A stretch of DNA of 64,000 nt, from assembly GCA_902600895.1 (NCBI GenBank), contig CACKLF010000003.1, positions 1-64,000 on the forward strand, read 5' to 3'. Each line of letters opens with the position of its first letter. Positions within the stretch are counted from its first letter, which is position 1. This DNA comes from an uncultured Alphaproteobacteria bacterium (lineage in GTDB: Bacteria > Pseudomonadota > Alphaproteobacteria > Rhodobacterales > Rhodobacteraceae). Below, piece after piece: positions 7,328-16,065 of the stretch. Below the pieces are notes generated by a model, which did not search any database, was not told the origin of the DNA, and saw only the letters and a program-made list of their open reading frames with translations. The position numbers were made by a program, and so were the translations under genes.

Positions 7328-9454
7328 TTACTCCCTAAAATTTCTTACCTGCCCTTTGTCTTGTTTTCCTTCATATAATCCAAAGGAATTAGCTTTAGAC
7401 TCTTCTACATAACGATTAACCATAATTTGTTCAGCTTCGTCAAAAAACGATAAATTGAATAGCTTATCAAGAGGAAAAAAAGACAAAGTATCTACTCTTG
7501 ATTTCTTACTAAGTAAATTTCCAACTCCTCTGTAAAAAATAGCATATTGCTCGTGTACTTCATCATAGTAAACTGAGTATAAACTCTCAATTGCACACTC
7601 AATGCCGATTTCTCTTAGATAGCTAATTAATCCATCAGAGCCATTTTTGGGATTATTAGCCCTAGGTAAGCGATAAGAATTATTCTCTTTTATCAAGAGC
7701 ATTTGGTCTTTATTGTCAATCATCAAAATGCCTAAGGATGTCGAACCTTTTTGAGAAATAATATTTGCCAATGACTTTTCGTGAACTAATGAGATATAAT
7801 CACCCCTAAAGTAACATAAAGGACTACCGCTTACTGAAGAAAATTCCTTGATTTCTCCCAACAGAATTATATGGTCTCCCGCATCAAAAGAATTTCGTGT
7901 CTCACATGAAAAATAAGCCAAAGACTCATTAATAATAGGCATATTTTGCCCACATTTTTTCCAATGACACACATCAAATTTATCCTCTCTTTGCGTAGCA
8001 AAAATGCTAGCTATATTTTTTTGGTTTTCAGATAGAATATTCACACAAAAAAACTTTGAATTCATAAACGTAACAGAACTTTTTGCTGCCTTGCTAACAC
8101 AAATCAATAGAAGTGGAGGATCAAGCGATACTGACGAAAATGAATTTGCTGTGAAACCTCTGGGAACACCGTCCTCCTGTAAGGTAGTTACAATGGTTAC
8201 TCCAGTAGCAAATGTTCCAAATGCATTTCTGAGTTTTTTTATGTCAAGTTCTTGGTCTACTTTATCATTTTTAAGGTAAAGTTTGTTATGCTCACCTAAT
8301 TTTGGAGGTCTGGTAAACGTTTCTTTAAAAAAGCCACTAAAATTTAAGGGATTACCAGCTACATTCCATGGTTTAGAGTCATCGGGATGTTTAATCTCTT
8401 GTATAACTTTTCTGACTTTAACATGTTTGTCTTCAAGTATTTCTTTAATATTATTTACGGGACCAAATGGCACATGGCCCCCTAACAACTTACTTAATTC
8501 AGCTTTACTATATTTAGATGTCCATTTTGATACTGTACTGTTCACTAAATGTAGATTATCTCTCCTAGATTTAACAGTTTTGAACTTTTCTTGGTCGATA
8601 AACTCAGGCTTTCCAAGCCTTGTTACTAACTCATTCCAAAAGTGGTTTTCTACTACTGCTAAAGCTATGCTCCCATCTATTGTGGGGAAAATACCAAATG
8701 GAGCAATAAAGGGGTGAAAATTTCCTGTGGGTTTGGGAACTTCATTTGTGAAGTCATATTGGTAGACTGCTCGCTCACAAAGGCTGATCATTGCATCATA
8801 CATAGAAAGGTCCACAAATTGACCTTGACCAGTTTTTTCAGAGTGTCTTAACGCAGCTATTAAACCAAAAGAAAGCATCACACCACTAAATATATCTCCT
8901 ATTCCAGGACCAATTTTCAATGGAGTATCTTTATCTGGCCCAGTTAAACCTATCGGACCTCCCATTGCTTGAGCAACCACGTCATATGACGGCCAATCTA
9001 AATATGGGCTTCCGCCGGACCTTTTATCTCCAAATCCACGAATAGCTCCGTAAACCAGTCGTGGATTAATTTGGATTAGTTTTTCATATCCAAGACCTAA
9101 CCTTTCCATGACGCCTGGACGAAAGTTTTCAACTACTACATCAGCAGTCTCAACGAGACACTCGAATTCATTTTTGTCTACTTCATCTTTTAAATTCAAT
9201 ACAACGCTTTTTTTATTTCTGTTAAGACTAACAAAATACCCTGACCATATTTTCTCAACGTCATCAGTTCTATAGGGACCACTCTGCCTGCTAGTATCAC
9301 CTCTAACGTCTTCTATTTTCAATACCTCTGCTCCATTATCGGCTAATAACATTGTACAGTAAGGGCCTGATAGCATGCGTGTTAAGTCAAGAACTTTTAC
9401 ACCTGAAAGAATTCCATTAGCTAATAAAGACGACTTATTTATTTCTTTTTTCAT
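7328..9454 (-). CDS. Three-part fusion: class III CoA-transferase, flavin reductase, Nudix-like domain
   Basis: 708 aa in one uninterrupted frame. Residues ~14-395 are a complete CaiB/BaiF (class III) CoA-transferase: LSGVKVLDLTRMLSGPY, ENFRPGVMERLGLGY, the expected catalytic Asp D187 (GIGDIFSG) and the C-terminal PPKLGEHN. Residues ~405-560 are a RutF/HpaC-type flavin reductase: LRNAFGTFATGVTIVTT, FTANSFSSVSLDPPLLL and FDAGDHIILLGEI. Residues ~570-680 resemble the Nudix fold (LGILMIDNKDQMLLI, YRLPRANNP), but the Nudix-box glutamates are missing, so it is probably non-catalytic. The last CoA-transferase helix runs straight into the first reductase helix with no linker. Reduced flavin would serve the luciferase-like monooxygenase encoded divergently. 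The three-part fusion is unknown to me; a genuine lost stop codon is the simplest origin. Confidence 0.85.
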   Translation of the reverse strand: MKKEINKSSLLANGILSGVKVLDLTRMLSGPYCTMLLADNGAEVLKIEDVRGDTSRQSGPYRTDDVEKIWSGYFVSLNRNKKSVVLNLKDEVDKNEFECLVETADVVVENFRPGVMERLGLGYEKLIQINPRLVYGAIRGFGDKRSGGSPYLDWPSYDVVAQAMGGPIGLTGPDKDTPLKIGPGIGDIFSGVMLSFGLIAALRHSEKTGQGQFVDLSMYDAMISLCERAVYQYDFTNEVPKPTGNFHPFIAPFGIFPTIDGSIALAVVENHFWNELVTRLGKPEFIDQEKFKTVKSRRDNLHLVNSTVSKWTSKYSKAELSKLLGGHVPFGPVNNIKEILEDKHVKVRKVIQEIKHPDDSKPWNVAGNPLNFSGFFKETFTRPPKLGEHNKLYLKNDKVDQELDIKKLRNAFGTFATGVTIVTTLQEDGVPRGFTANSFSSVSLDPPLLLICVSKAAKSSVTFMNSKFFCVNILSENQKNIASIFATQREDKFDVCHWKKCGQNMPIINESLAYFSCETRNSFDAGDHIILLGEIKEFSSVSGSPLCYFRGDYISLVHEKSLANIISQKGSTSLGILMIDNKDQMLLIKENNSYRLPRANNPKNGSDGLISYLREIGIECAIESLYSVYYDEVHEQYAIFYRGVGNLLSKKSRVDTLSFFPLDKLFNLSFFDEAEQIMVNRYVEESKANSFGLYEGKQDKGQVRNFRE

Positions 9455-9457
9455 AAA

Positions 9458-10240
9458 TTAACTATTTAAAAATTTTTGAACTTCATGATTAACAGTCTCT
9501 GGGCTCTCAATAAGAGCCATATGCCTTAACCCCTTTAGAATAACTACCTTTGAATTTGGAAAATATTCGGCAATCATATATGTTGAAACTGGTCCATTAG
9601 CAAAATCCTCGTCACAAGTTAAAATCAATGTTGGTACAGTGCAAAAATTCCCATGCAACTCCAAAGATCCATAAAAAAGAATAGGGTAGATCATGGAATA
9701 AGTTATTCTCTCATTAGACTGTATCCAGAACTTTGTTAAATTAATCATTTGCTTATTTTTAGTCCGAAAACTATTTGTATACCATCTTTCGATCGCTGCA
9801 TCGGCAGTCACAGCAGCTCCTTTATTTAGGACTAATTTAGAACGTTTTACAACTTCTTCTTTTTCAGAAGCAGATTGTTTATTTGGAGAATTCAACATTA
9901 CTAATTTTTTAACCTTGTGAGAAAATTCTATGGAAAATTTTCTTGCAATCATTGCCCCAAGTGAAAACCCGATTAATATAGCACGTCTAATCTTTAAATA
10001 ATTGAAAAGATCGTCTAGCTGATTTACAAAATCAGATAGTGACGGCTTGGATCGAGCCTTGGTACTATCTCCGTGCCCTCTCAAATCATAAACTAACACG
10101 TTATAATCTGAATAAAAGGGAATTTGCCAGTTCCAAACCTCTAAATTTAAGCCTAAACCATGAATTAAAACAATTGTATCCGCAGAAGAGTTATATTTGT
10201 AAAACTTAAAGCATGTGCCCCTTCTAAATTTCCTCTTCAT
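9458..10240 (-). CDS. Alpha/beta hydrolase (RutD-like position)
   Basis: 260 aa. Classic alpha/beta-hydrolase: oxyanion motif LIHGLG, YDLRGHGDS, nucleophile elbow GFSLGA with S93, acid in TCDEDF and catalytic histidine in LRHMALIESP. The lid lies at residues ~120-190. It sits between RidA (38 bases upstream) and the flavin-reductase fusion (3 bases downstream). RidA, alpha/beta hydrolase and flavin reductase are also the RutC, RutD and RutF components of pyrimidine catabolism, so this enzyme may hydrolyse a carbamate, ester or amide made by the linked monooxygenase (inference). The ATG has an AAGGTG ribosome site. Confidence 0.87.
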   Translation of the reverse strand: MKRKFRRGTCFKFYKYNSSADTIVLIHGLGLNLEVWNWQIPFYSDYNVLVYDLRGHGDSTKARSKPSLSDFVNQLDDLFNYLKIRRAILIGFSLGAMIARKFSIEFSHKVKKLVMLNSPNKQSASEKEEVVKRSKLVLNKGAAVTADAAIERWYTNSFRTKNKQMINLTKFWIQSNERITYSMIYPILFYGSLELHGNFCTVPTLILTCDEDFANGPVSTYMIAEYFPNSKVVILKGLRHMALIESPETVNHEVQKFLNS

Positions 10241-10278
10241 AACAACACCTTATTTACCATTGTAAATCTTCTCGATCG

Positions 10279-10665
10279 TTACTTTGGGTCATAAGCGACT
10301 ACTTCAATTTCTACTTTTACATCGACTAATAGCTCATTTAGCACTGCTGACCTTGCTGGTGGGTCATTAGGAAAAAATTCACTGTAAACACTGTTAAATC
10401 CTGGAAAATCTTCTCTACTACGTAACCATACCATGGTCTTCACAACATGTGATAAATTACAACCGGCTTGCACTAAAGTAGACTGTATTTCGTTTAATAC
10501 TACCTTAGTTTGTTCTTCTATGGTTCCATTAGTCATAACATTACCATCTACCATTGGTACTTGACCAGTCAAAAATATATAGTCCCCTGCTCTTACCGCT
10601 CTTGATAGAGAAAGTTTTCGTCCATTTATTATCATTGGATCGCCAATAATTTCTTTATTTGTCAT
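10279..10665 (-). CDS. RidA/YjgF-family (RutC-like) deaminase
   Basis: 128 aa, the standard length. RidA proteins are trimers that hydrolyse reactive enamine/imine intermediates. The active-site Arg lies in PPARSAV and the conserved Glu in VKVEIEVVAY; the YIFLTGQVP stretch fits too. It is the promoter-proximal gene of the leftward operon and is divergent from the aldehyde dehydrogenase. In the Rut pathway a homologue deaminates an aminoacrylate-type product after flavin-dependent ring opening; the matching neighbours here suggest an analogous step on a nitrogen compound (inference). Confidence 0.9.
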   Translation of the reverse strand: MTNKEIIGDPMIINGRKLSLSRAVRAGDYIFLTGQVPMVDGNVMTNGTIEEQTKVVLNEIQSTLVQAGCNLSHVVKTMVWLRSREDFPGFNSVYSEFFPNDPPARSAVLNELLVDVKVEIEVVAYDPK

Positions 10666-10840
10666 TTATATTTCCATCTAAATTAAAGCTACTAATATTG
10701 ATATTAAAATAATTTCAAATTAGCAAAACTATTTACTGGTATATTTTCGAAAGTATGATCATAATAAAGAATTAGTTCTTCTGAGACATGGTTCTCGTTC
10801 ATAAAATATAAGTAGATGAAGAGATAAATACGGGGGTTGA
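10666..10840. promoter_or_regulatory. Divergent control region of the two catabolic operons
   Basis: 175 bases separate RidA (leftward) from the aldehyde dehydrogenase (rightward), so promoters for both operons must lie here. For the rightward operon a weak sigma-70-like pair is visible: TTTACT at 10732-10737 and TATGAT at 10754-10759, 16 bases apart, but the untranslated leader would be long. A GGGGG run just before the ATG at 10841 serves as ribosome site. No regulator gene is adjacent, and I see no convincing operator palindrome. Confidence 0.35.
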
Positions 10841-12322
10841 ATGACTGATCTTATTGAATACAAGATGCTAATAAACGGCAATTGGGTTAAATCTTCTGAT
10901 GAGAAAACTTTTGATAGCAAAAATCCAACATCAGGCACAGTATGGTGTTCAGTCCCAGAGGCAACTGAGAAAGATGTAAACAGAGCTGTTGAGGCGGCAT
11001 ACGATGCTTTCGAGTCTGGGCCATGGTCTAGAATGACCCCAACTGAAAGAGGTGACTGCTTACGCCGGTTGGCGGATGTTTTGGCTAGCAAATCTGAAGA
11101 ACTTGGTAGAATAGAAACTGTTGACACTGGTAAAATGCTTAAGGAAACAAAATGGCAGGCGAAGTATATATCTCAATTTTTTAATTTTTTTGCTGGTTGT
11201 GCCGATAAAGTTAGCGGAGACACTCTTCCAATTGATAAGGCTGATCTTTTTGTCTTTACTAAACGTGAACCATTAGGAGTTGTCGCTGCTGTAGTTCCAT
11301 GGAACTCGCAGCTTTTTTTAGTAGCTGTCAAAATTGGACCTGCTCTCGCTGCTGGCAACACAGTGGTATTAAAAGCTTCTGAACAGGCTTCAGCCGCGAT
11401 GCTTGAATTTGGCAAATGTATTGAGGAAGCAGGAATACCACCTGGTGTTGTTAATATTATTACTGGGCACGGCGATCCATGTGGGAAAGCTTTGACTTCT
11501 CATCCCAAAGTGGCTCGAATTTCTTTTACAGGAGGTCCAGTTTCAGCAAAGCATGTCGTAAGAAATTCAGCTGAGAACTTTGCTGAGGTTTCCCTTGAAC
11601 TAGGTGGAAAATCTCCATTCATAGTTTTTGAAGACGCAGATATTGAGAATGCAGTAAATTGTTCTATAGCTGGTATATTTGGAGCTACAGGCCAAAGTTG
11701 TGTTGCTGGATCAAGAGCTTACTTGCACGAAGAAATTGCAGATGAGTTTTTAGATAAAATGATCTCTCAGGCAAAAAATATCAAAATAGGAGATCCATTG
11801 TTAGACGAAACCCAGATGGGACCACTATGCACCCGTGAACAATTAAAACATATTAAAAATGAGTTAGATTTCGCAGTATCAGAAGGTGCAACGATACTTA
11901 CTGGTGGTCAGTCCCCAAAAAATCTATCTGAATTATTTTTTGAACCTACTATTGTTTCGTGTCCCAATCAAAAATTAAAAATTGTTGATACTGAGCTTTT
12001 TGGTCCCGTCCTGACAGTGATAAAGTTTACTGACGAGGAAGAAGTTTTGAAATTGGCTAATGACACAAAACACGGCCTAGCCGCTGGTATCTTTAGCTCA
12101 AATAGTGCAAGATGCCTCAGGTTGAGCAAAGCTGTGAAAGCTGGGATAGTATGGGTGAATACATATAGAGTAGTCTCGCCAATTGCAGAGTTTGGAGGTT
12201 TTAAGAATTCTGGTTACGGACGCGAAAGTGGTTTTCAGGCGATTTATGATTACACAAGGCCAAAGACAGTTTGGATGAATATGTCTGATGAACCCGCAGC
12301 CAATCCTTTTGTAATGAAGTAG
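10841..12322 (+). CDS. NAD(P)-dependent aldehyde dehydrogenase
   Basis: 493 aa, full-length ALDH. The catalytic cysteine is C287 (GQSCVAGSR), the general base E253 (LELGGKSP), and the substrate-channel Asn lies in VVPWNSQL. It heads the rightward operon; the next gene (luciferase-like monooxygenase) starts 34 bases later. Given the CaiD-like, carnitine-dehydrogenase-like and BKACE genes downstream, one attractive role is oxidation of 4-trimethylaminobutyraldehyde to gamma-butyrobetaine. Equally it could oxidise an aldehyde released by the monooxygenase. Sequence alone does not separate these. Confidence 0.9.
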   Translation: MTDLIEYKMLINGNWVKSSDEKTFDSKNPTSGTVWCSVPEATEKDVNRAVEAAYDAFESGPWSRMTPTERGDCLRRLADVLASKSEELGRIETVDTGKMLKETKWQAKYISQFFNFFAGCADKVSGDTLPIDKADLFVFTKREPLGVVAAVVPWNSQLFLVAVKIGPALAAGNTVVLKASEQASAAMLEFGKCIEEAGIPPGVVNIITGHGDPCGKALTSHPKVARISFTGGPVSAKHVVRNSAENFAEVSLELGGKSPFIVFEDADIENAVNCSIAGIFGATGQSCVAGSRAYLHEEIADEFLDKMISQAKNIKIGDPLLDETQMGPLCTREQLKHIKNELDFAVSEGATILTGGQSPKNLSELFFEPTIVSCPNQKLKIVDTELFGPVLTVIKFTDEEEVLKLANDTKHGLAAGIFSSNSARCLRLSKAVKAGIVWVNTYRVVSPIAEFGGFKNSGYGRESGFQAIYDYTRPKTVWMNMSDEPAANPFVMK

Positions 12323-12356
12323 ACAAACAAGTTAGTACAAAGAAAGGAATTTTCTA

Positions 12357-13397
12357 TTGAAGTTTGATCTTGCAGTTAATTTAGAACGTATTGATGACAC
12401 AGTTAGTATGGTGGATGTAAAAAATCACACTTTAGAAATGGTACAGATTGCCGATAAACATGGATTTAATATCGTTTGGGCAGCTGAGCACCATGCCCTA
12501 GAAATGACCATTGCACCTAACCCTTTCCAAATTCTTACATGGTGGGCAGCTCACACTGACAAGGTAAGGCTCGGTACAGCTGTTGCAGCTGCAGCGTATT
12601 GGCACCCAATTAAACTTGCTGGCGAAGCCGCATTTACCGATTTAATTACTGGAGGGAGGCTAGAATTTGGAATTGGATCGGGTGCATATCAACGTGAATT
12701 TGATCGTATGCGACCAGGGTTAAAACAATCAGATGCCTGGGAATATATGCAAGAGTCATTGCCAGTTGTACGAAACCTTTGGAGCGGTGACTACGCGCAT
12801 GACGGTAAATTTTGGTCATTCCCAAGAGCTACCTCTATACCCAAACCAGTTCAAAAAGATGGTCCTCCAATTTGGGTTGCTGCCAGATCACCTGTCACTT
12901 TTGATTATGCAATTAAGAATAAGTGTAATGTGATGTCATGGCCCTTGACCAGGCCCTTTTCCGAGGCAAAATTATATAAGCAGCGGTTAGAGGATGCCAT
13001 AAACTCTTCTGATAGAAATTTCCGACCCATATTTGGGATGATGAGACATGCCGCAGTTTATGAGAAATCTTCAGAGGCAAATACCTATATCTCTGCAATA
13101 CAACGAATTTTGGGACAATTTGAAAATTTGTTTAAAAACCTTGATGACGTAGAAAATGGGTTTCCAAAAGCTATTAATCTTGAAGATTTACAAAACAGAG
13201 ATGAATATAACGCAGATATGCTAGAAGAAAATTTGCTATTTGGAACACCGGATCAGGTAATCACTAAGTTAAAGCGATATGAAGATTTGGGAGTAAATAA
13301 CTTTATTTATTATGCCTCAATGGGCCTTGGTCACAAAGAGCAGATCAAGTCTTTAAATCTTTTCTGCAAAGAAGTTATGCCGGAATTTAAAAATTGA
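12357..13397 (+). CDS. Luciferase-like (LLM) flavin-dependent monooxygenase
   Basis: 346 aa single-domain bacterial-luciferase-like TIM barrel. Family marks: WAAEHHALE, the DKVRLGTAV strand, TGGRLEFGIGSG, and the C-terminal FGTPDQVITKLKRYEDLGV. These enzymes use reduced FMN and O2 for Baeyer-Villiger oxidation, desulfurisation, dealkylation or ring cleavage, and need a separate flavin reductase. A reductase domain is encoded in the fusion gene just across the divergent promoter. The start is TTG with an AAAGAAAGGAA ribosome site; no better start aligns. RutA of the uracil pathway is in the same superfamily, matching the RidA/hydrolase/reductase set opposite. Confidence 0.88.
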   Translation: MKFDLAVNLERIDDTVSMVDVKNHTLEMVQIADKHGFNIVWAAEHHALEMTIAPNPFQILTWWAAHTDKVRLGTAVAAAAYWHPIKLAGEAAFTDLITGGRLEFGIGSGAYQREFDRMRPGLKQSDAWEYMQESLPVVRNLWSGDYAHDGKFWSFPRATSIPKPVQKDGPPIWVAARSPVTFDYAIKNKCNVMSWPLTRPFSEAKLYKQRLEDAINSSDRNFRPIFGMMRHAAVYEKSSEANTYISAIQRILGQFENLFKNLDDVENGFPKAINLEDLQNRDEYNADMLEENLLFGTPDQVITKLKRYEDLGVNNFIYYASMGLGHKEQIKSLNLFCKEVMPEFKN

Positions 13398-13407
13398 GGA
13401 GCTAACC

Positions 13408-14211
13408 ATGTCAAGTGGTATAGAAATAACTATAAAAAACAGAGTATTAGAAGTAAAGCTCAATAGGCCAAAAGTAAATGCAATTGATTTAGAACTCAGT
13501 CAGGCTTTGGGAGAAGCATTTGCAGAGCTACGAGACAATAATGACTTACGCGTTGGAATTATAACTGGAGAAGGTGAAAAAATTTTTTCTGCTGGCTGGG
13601 ATCTAAAATCAGTAAATTCTGGCGAGATGGAGATGGATAACTGGTGGGAAAAGTCCGACTATGGTGATGGAGGTTTTGCTGGACTTACGGAAAACTGGAA
13701 TTTGAATAAGCCGGTCATATGTGCGCTGAATGGTTTAGCAATAGGTGGTGGATTTGAGCTTGCGTTATCCTGTGATCTAATTATTGCAGCGGAACATGTC
13801 GAATTTGGTCTACCAGAAATGCCGCTTGGAATAGTACCAGATGCGGGAGCCCTTCAAAGGCTACCAAGGCGCATACCACATAATATTGCTATGGAAATGT
13901 TTCTTCTAGGGCGAAGAATGCCAGCTTTGGAGGCACATCATTTTGGACTTGTAAACAAGGTCGTAAAGAAAGAGGAATTAATGACACAAGCAAGGAGTTG
14001 GGCAGAACAAATTTCTGGATATGCCCCTCTTGCAATGCAAAGTGTAAAGGAAGTTTTAAGGGCAATTGAATGCCAACCCTTAGAAAATGCATTCAACGGT
14101 ATGAGGTCAGGCAAACTTGAAACTTACAGCAAAATGTTGAAATCAGAAGATGCCGCTGAAGGTGTGGCAGCATTTGTTGAAAAAAGGGACCCAAATTTTA
14201 AGGGAAAGTAA
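13408..14211 (+). CDS. CaiD-like crotonobetainyl-CoA hydratase (crotonase family)
   Basis: 267 aa. Beyond general crotonase features (LNRPKVNAID, NGLAIGGGFELAL), it tracks Escherichia coli CaiD closely from memory: SAGWDLK, GGFAGLTE, LGIVPDAG, APLA, the RSGKLETY region, SEDAAEG and EKRDPNFKGK at the C terminus. The two catalytic glutamates are E117 and E137, 20 apart as in CaiD. CaiD adds water to crotonobetainyl-CoA to give carnitinyl-CoA. It lies 10 bases after the monooxygenase gene and directly before a carnitine-dehydrogenase-like gene, which supports a trimethylamine-carboxylate substrate. Confidence 0.85.
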   Translation: MSSGIEITIKNRVLEVKLNRPKVNAIDLELSQALGEAFAELRDNNDLRVGIITGEGEKIFSAGWDLKSVNSGEMEMDNWWEKSDYGDGGFAGLTENWNLNKPVICALNGLAIGGGFELALSCDLIIAAEHVEFGLPEMPLGIVPDAGALQRLPRRIPHNIAMEMFLLGRRMPALEAHHFGLVNKVVKKEELMTQARSWAEQISGYAPLAMQSVKEVLRAIECQPLENAFNGMRSGKLETYSKMLKSEDAAEGVAAFVEKRDPNFKGK

Positions 14212-14212
14212 T

Positions 14213-15145
14213 TTGAAACAATTTCCGAAAATAAGTTCCGTATCTAGTGTTGGCGGAGGGCCCATCGGTGGGGGTTGGGCTGCGCATTTTTTAGCTAAAG
14301 GATTGAAAGTCAAAAGCTATTTACATGATAAAAATGAAGAGAAATTATTCTTAAATATTGTGGAAAGCGCTTGGCAGAGCCTAATGCAAATAGGTCTAAA
14401 AAAAAATGCTTCACTTAATAACCTTGAGATAACATACGATCTCGAACATGCACTGAGTGGAACTGATTTTGTACAGGAAAGCATTCCAGAGGTTCTTTCA
14501 ATAAAGCAACAGTTTTATAAATCTATTGATACCTTGCTAGATGAGAAAATAGTGATAGCTTCCTCTACATCTGGGCTCATGATTTCTGATATTACTAAAA
14601 AATGTCAGACAGCCTTTCGAGCAGTGGTAGGTCATCCTTTTAACCCTCCTTACCTTCTACCGTTAGTGGAAATTGTCGCTGGTGAGAAAACAAAACCAGA
14701 GGTAATTGCATGGACTGAGGGATTTTATGGGTATTTTGATAAAGTTCCAATAGTATTAAAGAAGGAAATTCCGGGATTTATAGCTACTAGGCTACAGGAG
14801 GCTCTCTGGAGAGAAGCTCTCCATATGGTGAAAAATGATGAAGCAACTCCAGAACAAATTGATCTTGCACTTATTAATGGACCAGCTCCCAGGATGGCTA
14901 TCCAAGGACAGTGTATGGCTTTTCATGTGGCATGTGGGGAAGGAGGAATGGCTACAAATCTAGACCAGTTTGGACCGGCCTTAGAACTTCCTTGGACAAG
15001 GTTGAAAGCTCCTGAGTTGGACCAAGTCTTGAGAGACAAAATGGTAAAAGGTTGTAATGAAATGGCTGGTAGCAAAACTTTCCAAGAACTGGTAGCCGAC
15101 AGAGATAAAGCTATAGTCGGTATTCTTAAATCACTAAAGAATTAA
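14213..15145 (+). CDS. L-carnitine dehydrogenase-like 3-hydroxyacyl dehydrogenase
   Basis: 310 aa from the TTG at 14213, one base after the CaiD-like stop; an upstream ATG at 14150 would overlap that gene by 62 bases and add residues that do not fit the family. The N terminus has the NAD-binding VGGGPIGGGWAAHFL. It resembles L-carnitine 3-dehydrogenase more than fatty-acid HADs: SSTSGLMISDI, HPFNPPYLLPLVEIV, LQEALWREALHM, FGPALELPWT and a C-terminal DRDKAIVGIL. Carnitine dehydrogenase oxidises L-carnitine to 3-dehydrocarnitine. The next gene encodes a BKACE enzyme, the usual partner that cleaves 3-dehydrocarnitine. Confidence 0.82.
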   Translation: MKQFPKISSVSSVGGGPIGGGWAAHFLAKGLKVKSYLHDKNEEKLFLNIVESAWQSLMQIGLKKNASLNNLEITYDLEHALSGTDFVQESIPEVLSIKQQFYKSIDTLLDEKIVIASSTSGLMISDITKKCQTAFRAVVGHPFNPPYLLPLVEIVAGEKTKPEVIAWTEGFYGYFDKVPIVLKKEIPGFIATRLQEALWREALHMVKNDEATPEQIDLALINGPAPRMAIQGQCMAFHVACGEGGMATNLDQFGPALELPWTRLKAPELDQVLRDKMVKGCNEMAGSKTFQELVADRDKAIVGILKSLKN

Positions 15146-15160
15146 TTAAAGGAGTAGTTA

Positions 15161-16048
15161 ATGAATTTTGAAGTTATACTAACCTGTGCTGTTACGGGTG
15201 CTGGAGCAACAACTGATAAAAGTCCACATGTTCCCGTAACTCCAAAAGAAATCGCTGAATCGGTAATAGCTGCTGCTGCTGCAGGGGCATCAATAGCTCA
15301 CGTTCATGTTAGAGATCCTGAGACAGGAGCCGGATCCCGGGATATAAACCTGTTCAAAGAGACAGTCGATAGAATAAGGCAAAATAAAACTGATATTGTT
15401 ATTAATTTAACTGCTGGTATGGGAGGAGATTGGATACCTGATGAAGAAAATCTATCAATGCCTGGAGCGGGAACCGATATGATTGGGCCAGAAGAACGCC
15501 TAGCACATGTTGAGCTTTGTAGGCCAGAGATATGTTCTCTAGACTGTGGTACACTCAACTTTGGACTCAATGATAATTTGATATACATATCAACCCTTCC
15601 AATGTTAAAAAAAATGGCCAAATCAACACAAGAGTGGGGCGTTAAGCCTGAACTAGAGGTTTTTGATTTAGGCCATATACGGCTAGCAAATGAATTAATC
15701 AGGAATGGATTGATAAATGAGCCACCAATGTTTCAAATTTGCTTAGGAATACCTTGGGGAGCAGATCAAAGTGCAGATACGATGAAGGTTATGAAAGATC
15801 ATTTGCCTAAAAATGCTCACTGGTCCGGATTCGGAATATCAAGAATGCAAATTCCTATGGCTGCAGCAGCAGTCAGTCTTGGTGGTAATGTTCGGGTTGG
15901 ATTGGAGGACAATATATATCTTTCAAGAGGTGTATTGGCTACAAATGAGCAATTGGTAAAAAGAATTTATGACATTATTGACTTAATGGGAGGACGAGTA
16001 TTATCTCCCAGTGAAGCAAGGAAAAAATTAGGGTTAAAAAAGCAATAG
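15161..16048 (+). CDS. BKACE-family beta-keto acid cleavage enzyme (probable dehydrocarnitine cleavage)
   Basis: 295 aa, DUF849/BKACE TIM barrel. Zinc ligands H47 and H49 lie in AHVHVRDP; the GGDWIP, GAGTDMIGPEERLAHVE and LDCGTLNFG segments are typical. BKACE enzymes condense a beta-keto acid with acetyl-CoA to give acetoacetate and a new acyl-CoA. With 3-dehydrocarnitine the products are betainyl-CoA and acetoacetate. Substrate assignment rests on the carnitine-dehydrogenase-like and CaiD-like neighbours (15-base gap upstream). A betainyl-CoA thioesterase, often in such clusters, is not seen here; the alpha/beta hydrolase of the opposite operon could stand in. Confidence 0.88.
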   Translation: MNFEVILTCAVTGAGATTDKSPHVPVTPKEIAESVIAAAAAGASIAHVHVRDPETGAGSRDINLFKETVDRIRQNKTDIVINLTAGMGGDWIPDEENLSMPGAGTDMIGPEERLAHVELCRPEICSLDCGTLNFGLNDNLIYISTLPMLKKMAKSTQEWGVKPELEVFDLGHIRLANELIRNGLINEPPMFQICLGIPWGADQSADTMKVMKDHLPKNAHWSGFGISRMQIPMAAAAVSLGGNVRVGLEDNIYLSRGVLATNEQLVKRIYDIIDLMGGRVLSPSEARKKLGLKKQ

Positions 16049-16065
16049 AAAAAGGGGTTTTAAGT

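Noticed and set aside
8004..8717. Plus-strand open frames inside the CoA-transferase/flavin-reductase fusion gene
   Set aside because: They are antisense shadows of a clearly conserved coding sequence and have no domain similarity.
14150..14212. Upstream ATG for the carnitine-dehydrogenase-like gene
   Set aside because: It would overlap the CaiD-like gene by 62 bases and adds residues unlike the family; the TTG at 14213 gives a normal N terminus.
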